From Jeotgalibacillus soli (GTDB lineage Bacteria; Bacillota; Bacilli; Bacillales; Jeotgalibacillaceae), in assembly GCF_000829435.1 (NCBI RefSeq), contig NZ_JXRP01000018.1, positions 186,001-250,000 on the forward strand: a stretch of 64,000 nucleotides of DNA, in the 5' to 3' direction. The notes below the pieces were generated by a model. The model searched no databases, was not told the DNA's origin, and was given only the letters and a program-made list of their open reading frames with translations. Position 1 is the first letter of the stretch; each line of letters starts with the position of its first letter. Both the position numbers and the translations under genes were made by a program. Shown here piece by piece: positions 47,636 through 56,461 of the stretch.

Positions 47636-47913
47636 TGATCGCCTATGCGGAATGTGAGTTTCATCTTCCTCATTCCCATTCCCTGAAAGAGAAACGCGCT
47701 GTTCTACAGCGCGTTCTTTCTAGGGTGAAGCAAAAGTATAATGTATCCATTTCGGAAATTGATTATCAGGATACATGGCAGCGTGCAGGAATAGCCATTG
47801 TCGCTGTTGCATCCTCAAAACAAGTAGCAGAACGAGAAATTCAACGTACACTAAGTCTGATGGATTCATTTCCTGAATGGGAACGTACCAACTTGATGCT
47901 TGAATTTTTATAA
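47635..47913 (+). CDS. ylxP: YlxP, DUF503 small protein
   Basis: This 92-residue protein begins [20 protein letters not shown], diagnostic for the YlxP family, with SEIDYQDTWQRAGIAIVAV in the middle. The function is not known; it is invariably in the infB-rbfA operon of Firmicutes, suggesting a role in ribosome or translation biology. The start overlaps the infB stop (TAATG), so expression depends on coupling. Confidence 0.93.
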   Translation: MIAYAECEFHLPHSHSLKEKRAVLQRVLSRVKQKYNVSISEIDYQDTWQRAGIAIVAVASSKQVAEREIQRTLSLMDSFPEWERTNLMLEFL

Positions 47914-47951
47914 TTGGATGGATACCTTCTAGTTAAAGAGGTGAAATAAAT

Positions 47952-48302
47952 ATGTCATTACGATCTAATCGTGTTGGAGAGCAGATGAAGAAAGAGCTTG
48001 GTGACATCATCGGACGTAAAATTAAAGATCCTCGTATAGGATTTGTAACAGTAACGGATGTTGAGGTAACAGGTGATCTTCAGCAAGCGACAGTATACAT
48101 TACCGTTCTAGGTGATGAAGAACAGCGAGAAAACACACTCCGCGGTCTGGCAAAAGCGAAAGGCTTTATTCGGTCTGAAATCGGTCAGCGAATTCGTCTC
48201 CGTAAGACACCGGAAATCATTTTTGAATTTGATGAGTCCATTGATAACGGCAATCGCATTGAGTCATTGATTCGTGATCTCCATGATCGAGAACAATCAT
48301 AA
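47952..48302 (+). CDS. rbfA: Ribosome-binding factor A
   Basis: RbfA acts in late 30S maturation and cold adaptation. The 116 residues form a single KH-like domain with [20 protein letters not shown] at the N-terminus and the conserved [19 protein letters not shown] near the C-terminus. The Shine-Dalgarno AAAGAGGTG is well placed. A branched terminator-like structure follows immediately. Confidence 0.96.
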   Translation: MSLRSNRVGEQMKKELGDIIGRKIKDPRIGFVTVTDVEVTGDLQQATVYITVLGDEEQRENTLRGLAKAKGFIRSEIGQRIRLRKTPEIIFEFDESIDNGNRIESLIRDLHDREQS

Positions 48303-48304
48303 AC

Positions 48305-48385
48305 GGCAGCAGGTAAACCAGGTACTCCTGGATGCTTAGAGGATATGCTATATTTTCTTCTAAGAAAGCCTGCTGTCTTTTTTTT
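48305..48385 (+). terminator. Branched (three-way junction) terminator between rbfA and truB
   Basis: The closing stem GGCAGCAGG (48305-48313) pairs with CCTGCTGTC (48369-48377, one G-U) and is followed by eight T. Inside it are two side hairpins: CCAGG-TACT-CCTGG (48318-48331) and CTTAGA/TCTAAG (48335-48340 with 48359-48364), the latter enclosing ATAT-GCT-ATAT. It lies 13 bases before the truB Shine-Dalgarno. Confidence 0.65.
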
Positions 48386-48410
48386 ATTTAATTATTCAGG
48401 AGGTATGGAG

Positions 48411-49328
48411 ATGGATGGAATTCTGCCATTATGGAAAGAAGCAGGTATGACCTCGCATGATTGTGTTTTTAAAGTTCGCAAGCTGCTTAAGATGAAAAAG
48501 GTTGGACATACTGGAACACTGGATCCGGATGTGGACGGTGTGCTGCCAATATGTCTTGGACGCGCAACGAAAGTAGCTGAGTATATCACGGATGCAGGAA
48601 AATCTTACAGGGGTGAGGTTACCATTGGCTGGTCAACCACAACAGAAGACGCATCTGGTGAGCTAGTAGATAAAAAACCTGTTGATAAAGAGTGGGTTGT
48701 GGAGGAAATTACCACTGTATTGAACAGTTTTGTTGGAAGAATTCAACAAACACCCCCAATGTTCTCTGCAGTAAAAGTGAATGGCAAGCGGTTATACGAA
48801 TATGCAAGACAAGGGATTTCAGTCGAGCGTCCTTCAAGAATCGTCACCATTTATTCAATTAAGATCATTCGAGATTCTTTTAAACAGAATGAAGATTCGA
48901 TTACCTTTTCATTTGATGTGTCGTGTGGGAAAGGAACTTATATTCGAACGTTAGCTGTTATGATTGGTGAGGCGATGGGCTATCCTGCGCATATGTCAAA
49001 GCTGACGAGAACCTCTTCTGCAGCAATGACACAAGAGCATTGCATCACACTCAGCCAGCTCGAAAAAATTGCGGATCAAATTGAAGAGGTAAAACAGTAC
49101 CTGTTCCCTCTTGAAGCGGGAGTTTCTCAATTGAAGAAATTGGACATTAGTGATAAAGTAGCAGAGAAAGTGAAAAATGGAGCGGTGCTGCCACTCCCAA
49201 AAGAATGGCCTGCAGCTTTAGATGAGCAAGTCGTTTTTATGGAGAACGGACATGCACTTGCTATTTATCATTGCCACCCATCCAAAGAGGGGTTGATAAA
49301 GCCGACGAAGGTTCTTTGGATCGAGTGA
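48411..49328 (+). CDS. truB: tRNA pseudouridine-55 synthase
   Basis: TruB makes pseudouridine 55 in the T-loop of tRNAs. The 305-residue protein has the catalytic Asp at D38 within GHTGTLDPD, and the later QTPPMFSAVKVNGKRLYEYA block. An ATG at 48405 has no space from AGGAGGT (48398-48404), so the ATG at 48411 is used; the frame remains open further upstream across the terminator, which is not coding. Confidence 0.96.
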   Translation: MDGILPLWKEAGMTSHDCVFKVRKLLKMKKVGHTGTLDPDVDGVLPICLGRATKVAEYITDAGKSYRGEVTIGWSTTTEDASGELVDKKPVDKEWVVEEITTVLNSFVGRIQQTPPMFSAVKVNGKRLYEYARQGISVERPSRIVTIYSIKIIRDSFKQNEDSITFSFDVSCGKGTYIRTLAVMIGEAMGYPAHMSKLTRTSSAAMTQEHCITLSQLEKIADQIEEVKQYLFPLEAGVSQLKKLDISDKVAEKVKNGAVLPLPKEWPAALDEQVVFMENGHALAIYHCHPSKEGLIKPTKVLWIE

Positions 49329-49342
49329 GAAAGGAATACTCT

Positions 49343-50293
49343 ATGAAGGTTGTTACGCTGTATCATCCACATACATATACAAAGCAGGACTTTCCCCCGC
49401 TGTCCATAGCGCTTGGTTTTTTTGACGGTGTGCATTTAGGCCATCAGGCTGTTATTCAAACGGCGATTGATTATGCCCGTAAGCATCAAATAAAAAGTGC
49501 AGTCATGACATTCGATCCGCATCCTTCCGTTGTATTAAGCTCAAAGAAAACAGAGGTTGCGTACTTGACTACACTTGAGAGAAAGCTAGAATTATTCGAA
49601 GAGCTTGGACTGGACTATGTTTTTGTAGTTCGATTCACATCAAAATTAGCTGATTTAGAGCCTCAGGAATTTGTTGATCAGTATTTAATCGGTCTCAACG
49701 CACAGCATGTGACAGCAGGGTTTGATTATACATATGGTAAATTTGGGAGCGGAACAATGGAAACGATGCCGTTTCATTCGCGACAGCAGTTTACTTATAC
49801 GACTCAGCAAAAGCTTGAGGATCATAGCGAAAAAATAAGCTCAACTAGAATTCGCCAGACGCTTCAAGCTGGTGATGTTGAATCAGCAGCAAATCTTCTT
49901 GGGAATTGTTATCAGGTGGAAGGAACAGTTGTCCACGGAGATAAAAGAGGTCGTAAAATCGGTTTTCCAACAGCAAATGTTAAATGTGTTGACGGAGGGT
50001 TAATACCGGCAACTGGCGTCTATTCGGTTCGATTATTTGTCAATAAGCAGTGGTTTAATGGCGTATGCAATATTGGTTACAAACCAACCTTTAAATCACC
50101 TGAAGAAAAAGAACTATCTGTTGAAGTACATCTATTTGACTTCTCAGAATCCATCTATGGCGAAAAGGTAAAGGTAGAATGGCATAGGCGGATTAGAAGC
50201 GAACAGCGCTTTAACGGGATTCAGGAGCTAGTGGCTCAAATTGAGAAGGATAAACAAACGGCTCTTGATTTCTTTAACAGATATGAGTGCTAG
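49343..50293 (+). CDS. ribC: Bifunctional riboflavin kinase / FAD synthetase
   Basis: RibC (RibF) phosphorylates riboflavin to FMN and adenylylates FMN to FAD. The N-terminal nucleotidyltransferase domain has GFFDGVHLGH at residues 25-34; the C-terminal kinase domain has GRKIGFPTANV near 210. Length is 316. The open frame begins at 49271 inside truB, but the ATG at 49343 follows AAAGGA correctly. Confidence 0.96.
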   Translation: MKVVTLYHPHTYTKQDFPPLSIALGFFDGVHLGHQAVIQTAIDYARKHQIKSAVMTFDPHPSVVLSSKKTEVAYLTTLERKLELFEELGLDYVFVVRFTSKLADLEPQEFVDQYLIGLNAQHVTAGFDYTYGKFGSGTMETMPFHSRQQFTYTTQQKLEDHSEKISSTRIRQTLQAGDVESAANLLGNCYQVEGTVVHGDKRGRKIGFPTANVKCVDGGLIPATGVYSVRLFVNKQWFNGVCNIGYKPTFKSPEEKELSVEVHLFDFSESIYGEKVKVEWHRRIRSEQRFNGIQELVAQIEKDKQTALDFFNRYEC

Positions 50294-50322
50294 TTGCAGT
50301 GAAGTGTATGATATGATATTAT
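50294..50322 (+). promoter_or_regulatory. rpsO promoter
   Basis: TTGCAG (50294-50299), a 17-base spacer and TATTAT (50317-50322) preceded by the TG-A extension. It begins directly after the ribC stop. Confidence 0.65.
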
Positions 50323-50343
50323 AAATACGCATGAACATGAACC

Positions 50344-50387
50344 ATTGCTTGGCAATTCGAACACTCCAACGATTGCTCGGTAATTGG
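50344..50387 (+). promoter_or_regulatory. rpsO leader with two repeated hairpins
   Basis: ATTGCTTGGCAATT (50344-50357) and ATTGCTCGGTAATT (50372-50385) are near-copies, each able to fold as a five-pair hairpin with a three-base loop; the second is further closed by CCAA/TTGG. rpsO leaders often bind S15 for autoregulation, so this may be such a site. Confidence 0.55.
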
Positions 50388-50420
50388 GGATAAAATACTA
50401 TATTATAGGAGGCTATTTAC

Positions 50421-50690
50421 ATGGCTATTACTCAAGAACGCAAGAATGAACTTATCCAAGAATACCGTACACATGAATCTGACACAGGTTCTGCAGACGT
50501 ACAAATTGCGATCCTTACTGAAGAGATCAACAACTTAAACGAGCACCTGCGTACACACAAAAAAGATCACCACTCTCGTCGCGGACTACTTAAAATGGTA
50601 GGTCGCCGTCGTAATCTGTTGACTTATTTGCGTAATAACGAAGTATCTCGTTACCGTGAGCTAATCAACAAACTTGGCTTACGCCGATAA
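50421..50690 (+). CDS. rpsO: 30S ribosomal protein S15
   Basis: S15 is a primary 16S rRNA-binding protein. The 89-residue product is of standard length, with [20 protein letters not shown] and the basic [16 protein letters not shown] segment. A good AGGAGG Shine-Dalgarno precedes the ATG. A structured leader (about 95 bases) precedes it and an intrinsic terminator follows. Confidence 0.98.
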   Translation: MAITQERKNELIQEYRTHESDTGSADVQIAILTEEINNLNEHLRTHKKDHHSRRGLLKMVGRRRNLLTYLRNNEVSRYRELINKLGLRR

Positions 50691-50702
50691 GAATGAATGT
50701 CG

Positions 50703-50728
50703 AAAAGCGGGACTTGTCCCGCTTTTTT
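50703..50728 (+). terminator. rpsO terminator
   Basis: AAAAGCGGGA (50703-50712) pairs with TCCCGCTTTT (50717-50726), four-base loop, six T. The rest of the gap to pnp (50729-50908) is AT-rich with short dyads at about 50821-50838 and no recognised element. Confidence 0.88.
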
Positions 50729-50908
50729 ATTAGCAAAAAAACATATTAATTTACTTGAAATGAAAGAATTTACTCTTAAAAATTTATTTTTTGATTACAC
50801 TACATAGTGGATAATGCACATTATGTGCCTGATGATAAATAGGTTTTTTGAGTGCTTTTATTAAGTGCTCTTTCACCTCCAAAGCGAAGACAAGAGAGGG
50901 GTTTCAAA

Positions 50909-53029
50909 ATGGATCAGGAAAAACAAATATTTTCCATAGAGTGGGCTGGACGTACATTAACTGTGGAAGTCGGTCAGTTAGCAAAACAGGCAAGTGGAGC
51001 CGCACTAATTAGATATGGGGATACAGTTGTATTAAGTACTGCTGTTGGCTCAAAAGAACCAAAACCATTGGACTTTTTCCCATTAACGGTCAACTATGAA
51101 GAAAGATTATACGCAGTTGGTAAAATCCCAGGCGGTTTTATTAAACGCGAAGGTCGACCAAGTGAGCGTGCGATTTTGGCAAGCCGATTGATTGACCGTC
51201 CAATTCGTCCGCTTTTCCCAGATGGTTTCCGTAATGATGTTCAAATTATGAGCATGGTCATGAGTGTTGAGCAGAACTGTTCATCGGAAATGGCAGCAAT
51301 GTTCGGTTCATCTCTGGCATTAAGTGTGTCTGATATTCCATTTGGCGGACCAATTGCGGGTGTTATTGTTGGGATGATTGATGGTGAATTTATAATTAAT
51401 CCAACGATTGAGCAAATGGAAAAAAGTGAAATGGACTTAACTGTTGCGGGTACAAAGCATGCCATTAATATGGTAGAAGCAGGTGCCTATGAAGTTCCGG
51501 AAGAAACAATGCTTGAAGCCATTATGTTTGGACATGAGGAAATTAAACGCTTAATCGCTTTCCAAGAGGAAATTGTTGCTGCCTGCGGTAAAGAGAAAAG
51601 GGAGATCACATTGTTTGAATTAGATGCGGATCTTCTGGCTCGTATCACGGATCTTGCTGGCTCAAAGCTTAAACAAGCAATCCAAACGCAGGAAAAGAAA
51701 GCACGTGACGTAGCGATTACAGAAGTTAAAAACGAAGTACAGGCTGTTTTCGTTCAAGAAGAAGCAACAGAAGATACGATTAAACAGGTTAAAAAGATTC
51801 TGGACAAGATGGTGAAAGAAGAAGTTCGCCGTCAAATTACGCAGGATAAGATTCGTCCGGATGGACGTAAGCCTGATGAGATTCGCCCATTGTCTTCAGA
51901 GATTGGTATTTTGCCTCGAACGCACGGCTCAGGTCTGTTTACGCGCGGGCAAACGCAGGCGCTTAGCATTGCCACGCTTGGTGCACTTGGAGACGTTCAA
52001 ATTTTGGATGGCCTTGGTGTAGAGGAGTCGAAGCGTTTTATGCATCACTATAACTTCCCGTTATTTAGTGTAGGGGAGACTGGTCCGATCCGTGGACCGG
52101 GTCGTCGTGAAATTGGACACGGTGCTCTTGGCGAACGTGCACTAGAAAAAGTAATGCCAGATGAAAAAGACTTCCCATACACAATCCGTCTTGTTTCTGA
52201 AGTGTTAGAATCTAACGGTTCTACATCTCAAGCGAGTATTTGTGCAAGTACGCTTGCCATGATGGATGCGGGTGTTCCGTTAAAAGCACCTGTAGCAGGT
52301 ATTGCAATGGGTCTTGTGAAGTCTGGTGAAGATTACACAATCCTAACAGATATTCAAGGGATGGAAGATTACCTTGGTGATATGGACTTTAAAGTAGCTG
52401 GTACTGCTAAAGGTGTAACGGCACTGCAAATGGATATTAAAATAGAAGGTTTGACACGTGAAATTTTGGAGGAGGCATTACTTCAAGCGAAGCACGGACG
52501 TATTCATATCCTTGATTCAATGCTTGCAACAATCGCAGAGCCTAAAAAAGATCTGTCTGATTATGCTCCAAAAATTATTCAGCTTCATATTAATCCAGAT
52601 AAAATCCGTGACGTCATTGGACCAAGCGGTAAACATATTAATAAGATCATTGAAGAAACAGGCGTCAAGATTGACATCGAGCAAGACGGAACGGTTTTTA
52701 TTTCGTCAACTGATTCTGAAATGAATAACAAAGCGAAAAGTATTATTGAAGATATTGTACGTGAAGCGGTTGTAGGACAAATTTATCTTGGAAAAGTAAA
52801 ACGTATCGAGAAATTTGGTGCATTTGTAGAAATTTTCAATGGTAAAGACGGTCTTGTGCATATTTCAGAGCTTCAAGAAGAGCGTACCAATAAAGTAGAA
52901 GATGTTTTAGCATTGGGTGATGTAATTGAAGTGAAAGTGACGGAAATTGACAACCAAGGCCGTGTAAACTTATCACGTAAAGCAGTTATTCGTGAAAAAC
53001 GTGAAAAAGAAGAGCAATCCCAGAAATAA
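50909..53029 (+). CDS. pnp: Polyribonucleotide nucleotidyltransferase (PNPase)
   Basis: PNPase is the main 3'-5' phosphorolytic exoribonuclease. The 706 residues comprise two RNase PH domains (conserved [20 protein letters not shown] in the first and [17 protein letters not shown] in the second), then KH (about 550-610, [16 protein letters not shown]) and S1 domains (about 620-690). The frame opens at 50852, but the ATG at 50909 is preceded by GAGAGGGG. Transcript is monocistronic here as ylxY is absent. Confidence 0.97.
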   Translation: MDQEKQIFSIEWAGRTLTVEVGQLAKQASGAALIRYGDTVVLSTAVGSKEPKPLDFFPLTVNYEERLYAVGKIPGGFIKREGRPSERAILASRLIDRPIRPLFPDGFRNDVQIMSMVMSVEQNCSSEMAAMFGSSLALSVSDIPFGGPIAGVIVGMIDGEFIINPTIEQMEKSEMDLTVAGTKHAINMVEAGAYEVPEETMLEAIMFGHEEIKRLIAFQEEIVAACGKEKREITLFELDADLLARITDLAGSKLKQAIQTQEKKARDVAITEVKNEVQAVFVQEEATEDTIKQVKKILDKMVKEEVRRQITQDKIRPDGRKPDEIRPLSSEIGILPRTHGSGLFTRGQTQALSIATLGALGDVQILDGLGVEESKRFMHHYNFPLFSVGETGPIRGPGRREIGHGALGERALEKVMPDEKDFPYTIRLVSEVLESNGSTSQASICASTLAMMDAGVPLKAPVAGIAMGLVKSGEDYTILTDIQGMEDYLGDMDFKVAGTAKGVTALQMDIKIEGLTREILEEALLQAKHGRIHILDSMLATIAEPKKDLSDYAPKIIQLHINPDKIRDVIGPSGKHINKIIEETGVKIDIEQDGTVFISSTDSEMNNKAKSIIEDIVREAVVGQIYLGKVKRIEKFGAFVEIFNGKDGLVHISELQEERTNKVEDVLALGDVIEVKVTEIDNQGRVNLSRKAVIREKREKEEQSQK

Positions 53030-53048
53030 AATGCAAAAAAAGTCTCCG

Positions 53049-53083
53049 AAAAGCTGGCCAAAGAAAACAATGGCCAGCTTTTT
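53049..53083 (+). terminator. pnp terminator
   Basis: Twelve perfect pairs (53049-53060 with 53071-53082) around a ten-base loop with a T-run. Confidence 0.85.
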
Positions 53084-53115
53084 GTTTGTTTATTTGAGGT
53101 TATTAATCCAAAAAC

Positions 53116-53144
53116 ATGAAATTACCTTGAAAACGTAGTACAAT
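53116..53144 (+). promoter_or_regulatory. mlpA promoter candidate
   Basis: ATGAAA (53116-53121), a 17-base spacer and TACAAT (53139-53144) lie between the pnp terminator and mlpA. The -35 is only four of six. Confidence 0.35.
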
Positions 53145-53219
53145 GGAATGAAAACTTTTTTAAGACTGCTGATCGATTAACTTTTTGGGTTTGCAGCTAA
53201 GACTAGGAGGATGCTTGTT

Positions 53220-54461
53220 TTGATTACTCGTCACATATGCCAGAACGGCCTACGGATTGTGCTAGAAAATATCCCTACGGTTCGTTCCGTTGCAATCGGT
53301 GTTTGGATAGGTGCAGGTTCACGCTATGAAGATAAAGACAACAACGGAATTTCTCACTTTTTAGAGCATATGCTCTTTAAGGGGACGAAAGAACGCAGTG
53401 CCCGAGAAATTGCTGAAGCGTTTGACAGCATTGGGGGGCAGGTAAACGCATTTACCTCTAAGGAGTACACTTGTTATTATGCGAAAGTGTTGGACAATCA
53501 CGCTTCGCATGCTTTATCTATATTAGGGGATATGTTTTTCAATTCTGAGTTTGACCCAACTGAGCTCAATAAAGAAAAGAACGTTGTATTGGAAGAGATT
53601 AAAATGTATGAGGATACACCAGATGATATTGTCCATGATCTTTTAGGTGAAGCTGTTTATGAAACACATCCATTAGGATATCCGATTTTAGGAACAGCAG
53701 AAACAATCGCCTCTTTTACTCAAGAAAAGTTGAAAAAATATGTTTATGAAATGTATACGCCAGATCAGGTGGTTGTTTCGATTGCCGGAAATGTTGATGA
53801 TTCCTTTATTAAAGAAGTGGAAGCATTATTTGGACATTATAAAAGAGAAACACACGGTCATCAGACTTTGGAAAAACCTTCTTTCCATAGCCAGCATCTA
53901 GTGAAGAAAAAAGAAACAGAACAAGCTCATTTATGCTTTGGATTTGACGGGCTCCCATTGGGACATAAAGACAGCTACAGCTTAATCGTCATGAACAATG
54001 TATTAGGCGGCAGTATGTCTTCACGCTTATTCCAAGAGGTGCGAGAAGAGAGAGGGCTAGCGTATTCTGTGTTCTCTTATCATTCTGCACACCACGACAG
54101 TGGAATGCTGACCGTGTACGCAGGGACAGGTGTAGATCAGCTGGATTCTTTATACGAAACACTGCAATCAACCCTTGTTAAATTCAAACAAAACGGTATG
54201 ACAGCAAAGGAACTGATGCATACGAAAGAACAATTAAAAGGAAATCTAATGCTTGGTTTAGAGAGCACGAATGCTCGTATGAGCCGTAATGGCAAAAATG
54301 AGCTGATGCTGAATCGCCACCGAACTATGGATGAAATGATCGAACGAATTGACAGCGTATCACTTGAATCAGTGAGATCCGTTGCTGATTTAGTGTTAAC
54401 AGATGACTTTGCCGTATCTTTAATTAGTCCGAACGAAATAAAACCTAAATCGTTTGTATAA
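53220..54461 (+). CDS. mlpA: M16-family zinc peptidase MlpA (YmxG)
   Basis: This is a soluble M16 metallopeptidase. The inverted zinc motif HFLEH is at residues 46-50, with the downstream Glu in NVVLEEIKMYEDTPDD. The catalytic N-terminal half is followed by the usual inactive-like C-terminal half (EVREERGLAYSVFSYHSAH). An ATG at 53211 abuts the AGGAGG (53205-53210); the TTG at 53220 has nine-base spacing and gives 413 residues with an N-terminus that aligns with relatives. In Bacillus it has been linked to processing near pnp, but the substrate is uncertain. Confidence 0.93.
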   Translation: MITRHICQNGLRIVLENIPTVRSVAIGVWIGAGSRYEDKDNNGISHFLEHMLFKGTKERSAREIAEAFDSIGGQVNAFTSKEYTCYYAKVLDNHASHALSILGDMFFNSEFDPTELNKEKNVVLEEIKMYEDTPDDIVHDLLGEAVYETHPLGYPILGTAETIASFTQEKLKKYVYEMYTPDQVVVSIAGNVDDSFIKEVEALFGHYKRETHGHQTLEKPSFHSQHLVKKKETEQAHLCFGFDGLPLGHKDSYSLIVMNNVLGGSMSSRLFQEVREERGLAYSVFSYHSAHHDSGMLTVYAGTGVDQLDSLYETLQSTLVKFKQNGMTAKELMHTKEQLKGNLMLGLESTNARMSRNGKNELMLNRHRTMDEMIERIDSVSLESVRSVADLVLTDDFAVSLISPNEIKPKSFV

Positions 54462-54471
54462 TGTTTAGTTT

Positions 54472-54511
54472 AAGCCTGTATGATGAAACACTCATCATAC
54501 AGGCTTTTTTT
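54472..54511 (+). terminator. mlpA terminator
   Basis: A perfect 15-pair stem (54472-54486 with 54492-54506) around AACAC, followed by seven T. Among the strongest terminators in the window. Confidence 0.92.
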
Positions 54512-54540
54512 CATACAATCGATAAAAAGGGGGAAATTGT

Positions 54541-54840
54541 ATGAGGTTAAGTGAATTAAGCGGGAAAGAAATGATCCACATTCAACGTGCAGAGCGTCTC
54601 GGAATTCTTGGAGAAACGGATGTCCAATTTGATCCAGAAACAGGCAAGGTGCTTGCCGTAATCATTCCACTTCAAAAATGGCCATCGTTTGGTAAAGGAC
54701 AAAAAGAACTGTCTATCCCTTGGCGATCTATACGGACAATTGGGACAGAGATGATTCTAATTGACCAGTCAGATGAATCACATTCACCGTCAAAGCCTAC
54801 TCTACATACAATAGGACAGAACGAAGATCACCTGAAATGA
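54541..54840 (+). CDS. ymxH: YmxH, YlmC/YmxH-type PRC-barrel sporulation protein
   Basis: This 99-residue protein has one PRC-barrel-like domain: MRLSELSGKEMIHIQRAERL at the N-terminus and SIPWRSIRTIGTEMILID near the end, as in YlmC/YmxH. Members are conserved in spore formers, and one group is required late in sporulation, but the biochemical role is not known. The stop codon is directly followed by the dpaA GTG, so both are likely one transcript. Good GGGGGAAA Shine-Dalgarno. Confidence 0.9.
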   Translation: MRLSELSGKEMIHIQRAERLGILGETDVQFDPETGKVLAVIIPLQKWPSFGKGQKELSIPWRSIRTIGTEMILIDQSDESHSPSKPTLHTIGQNEDHLK

Positions 54841-55737
54841 GTGAACTGTATGAAGAATTCCTCAATGCTGAATGGATCATGCATTGCCATTATCGGAGGA
54901 GATGCTCGTCAGAAAGAAATCGCAAATCATTGTCAGTTGAGCGGGGCGAATGTATATGCTGTAGGATTCGACCAACTGTCAATGACGGAACCAGGGTTTG
55001 ATAAAGTGGATGTTTATTCTCTGCCGTATGATCAGCTGGACGCCATCGTATTTCCGGTAAGTGGAGTAAGTGAAAACGGAGAGGTACGCTCTTCGTTTTC
55101 AAGCAAGCCGGTTAAGATCAGAAAGGAAGATTTAAATTCATTAACTAATCACTGTTTAATTTTTTCAGGAATCAATACACCGTGGCTAGAAGATCTCAGT
55201 CACGAGGTCATTTGTTTAATGGATGAAGACGATATTGCTATACAAAACTCGATTCCAACGGCTGAAGGTGTGCTGTGGCTTCTGCTTCAGCATACTGATC
55301 ATACGATACACCATTCGACCATGCTTGTTACCGGCTTTGGGCGAGTAGGAATGACGGTTGCACGAACCCTTAAAGCGCTAGGTGCGCATGTAATTGGCGG
55401 AACCTCCAATCGCGGGGAAAAAGCGAGAATGGAAGAGATGGGAATTGAGCCGCTTGATTTAACAGAGCTTGCTGAAAAACTGCCTGATTGTGATGCTTGG
55501 ATTAACACAATTCCCTCGGATACAATTTTTCCTTCTGAGATCCTAAGCCTTTGTTCAAGGGAATGCTTAGTAATTGAGTTAGCATCAGGACCGAAGGCGA
55601 TCACTCCAAAACTAGCAGATTCGATGGGCATACGATATATTAATGCGCCAAGTTTACCGGGATTGATCGCTCCGAAAACGGCTGGATTTATTTTAGCAAA
55701 AACCATTATAGAGCGAATTGTGCAAAAAAGAAAATGA
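54841..55737 (+). CDS. dpaA: Dipicolinate synthase subunit A
   Basis: DpaA (SpoVFA) with DpaB converts 4-hydroxy-tetrahydrodipicolinate to dipicolinic acid, made in the mother cell for the spore core. The 298-residue protein has IAIIGGDARQKEI near the N-terminus and a second Rossmann fold motif VTGFGRVGMTVARTLKALGA. Three possible starts: GTG 54841, ATG 54850 and ATG 54865; none has a strong Shine-Dalgarno, and the last aligns best with B. subtilis. I keep the longest because it abuts the ymxH stop (coupling). Expected sigma-K control was not proved by eye. Confidence 0.93.
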   Translation: MNCMKNSSMLNGSCIAIIGGDARQKEIANHCQLSGANVYAVGFDQLSMTEPGFDKVDVYSLPYDQLDAIVFPVSGVSENGEVRSSFSSKPVKIRKEDLNSLTNHCLIFSGINTPWLEDLSHEVICLMDEDDIAIQNSIPTAEGVLWLLLQHTDHTIHHSTMLVTGFGRVGMTVARTLKALGAHVIGGTSNRGEKARMEEMGIEPLDLTELAEKLPDCDAWINTIPSDTIFPSEILSLCSRECLVIELASGPKAITPKLADSMGIRYINAPSLPGLIAPKTAGFILAKTIIERIVQKRK

Positions 55738-55756
55738 AACATATAGGAGGACCATC

Positions 55757-56350
55757 ATGACGTTAAAAGGGAAAAGGATTGGGTTTGGGATCACAGGATC
55801 TCATTGTACGTATCATAAGGTATTCCCTGAAATTGAAAAGCTGGTAGCCCTTGGTGCTGAGGTACAGCCAATTGTAAGCCTTACTATGCAATCAACAACT
55901 ACGCGTTTTGGAGAAGGAGAAGAGTGGATTCAACGGATTGAAGAAGCTACATCGCATAAAAGTATTCGAACCATTGTAGATGCGGAACCCCTAGGGCCGA
56001 AAATTCCTCTTGATTGCATGATTATCGCTCCACTAACAGGGAATTCATTAAGTAAATTGGCAAATGCGTTAACGGATTCACCTGTATTAATGGCGTCTAA
56101 AGCTACCTTGCGAAACGGCAAACCTGTGGTAATTGGAATTTCAACAAATGATGGGCTTGGCTTAAACGGTGTGAATATTATGCGTCTTATGTCAACTAAA
56201 AATATCTTTTTTATTCCATTTGGCCAAGATGACCCATTTAAAAAATCAAACTCTCTCGTAGCACATATGGACCTTTTAACACCTACAGTAGAAGCGGCAT
56301 TAAAGTATCAGCAATTTCAGCCGGTTTTGCTAGAAAGTAAGTCTAAGTAA
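55757..56350 (+). CDS. dpaB: Dipicolinate synthase subunit B
   Basis: DpaB (SpoVFB) is the flavoprotein-like partner of DpaA. The 197-residue protein opens with KRIGFGITGSHCTYHKVFPE, the conserved N-terminal motif of this group, and has IIAPLTGNSLSKLANALTDS in the middle, as in HFCD-fold flavoproteins. The frame opens upstream in dpaA, but the ATG at 55757 follows AGGAGG. It follows dpaA by 19 bases. Confidence 0.95.
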   Translation: MTLKGKRIGFGITGSHCTYHKVFPEIEKLVALGAEVQPIVSLTMQSTTTRFGEGEEWIQRIEEATSHKSIRTIVDAEPLGPKIPLDCMIIAPLTGNSLSKLANALTDSPVLMASKATLRNGKPVVIGISTNDGLGLNGVNIMRLMSTKNIFFIPFGQDDPFKKSNSLVAHMDLLTPTVEAALKYQQFQPVLLESKSK

Positions 56351-56356
56351 AAGAGA

Positions 56357-56397
56357 TTGAGAAATGGTAGTGAAAAATGATACAATTAAATGTATCA
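56357..56397 (+). promoter_or_regulatory. asd promoter with overlapping operator-like dyad
   Basis: TTGAGA (56357-56362), an 18-base spacer and TACAAT (56381-56386) with TG-A extension form a promoter. The perfect dyad TGATACA-ATTAAA-TGTATCA (56378-56397) covers the -10 and start region, where a repressor could bind. The binding protein is unknown. Confidence 0.55.
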
Positions 56398-56461
56398 AAA
56401 CACACATTAATGCTTTATCTGTCTAATACGTCAATGGATATAAGCTGGAAGGGGCTATACA

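Noticed and set aside
50870-50902. Anti-Shine-Dalgarno hairpin before pnp
   Set aside because: CCTC can pair with GAGG around a 16-base loop, but four pairs are too weak to report as a regulatory element.
54508-54541. Sigma-K promoter for ymxH-dpaAB
   Set aside because: CATACAATC at about 54512 resembles a sigma-K -10 with one mismatch, but no proper -35 could be placed and it overlaps the terminator tail.
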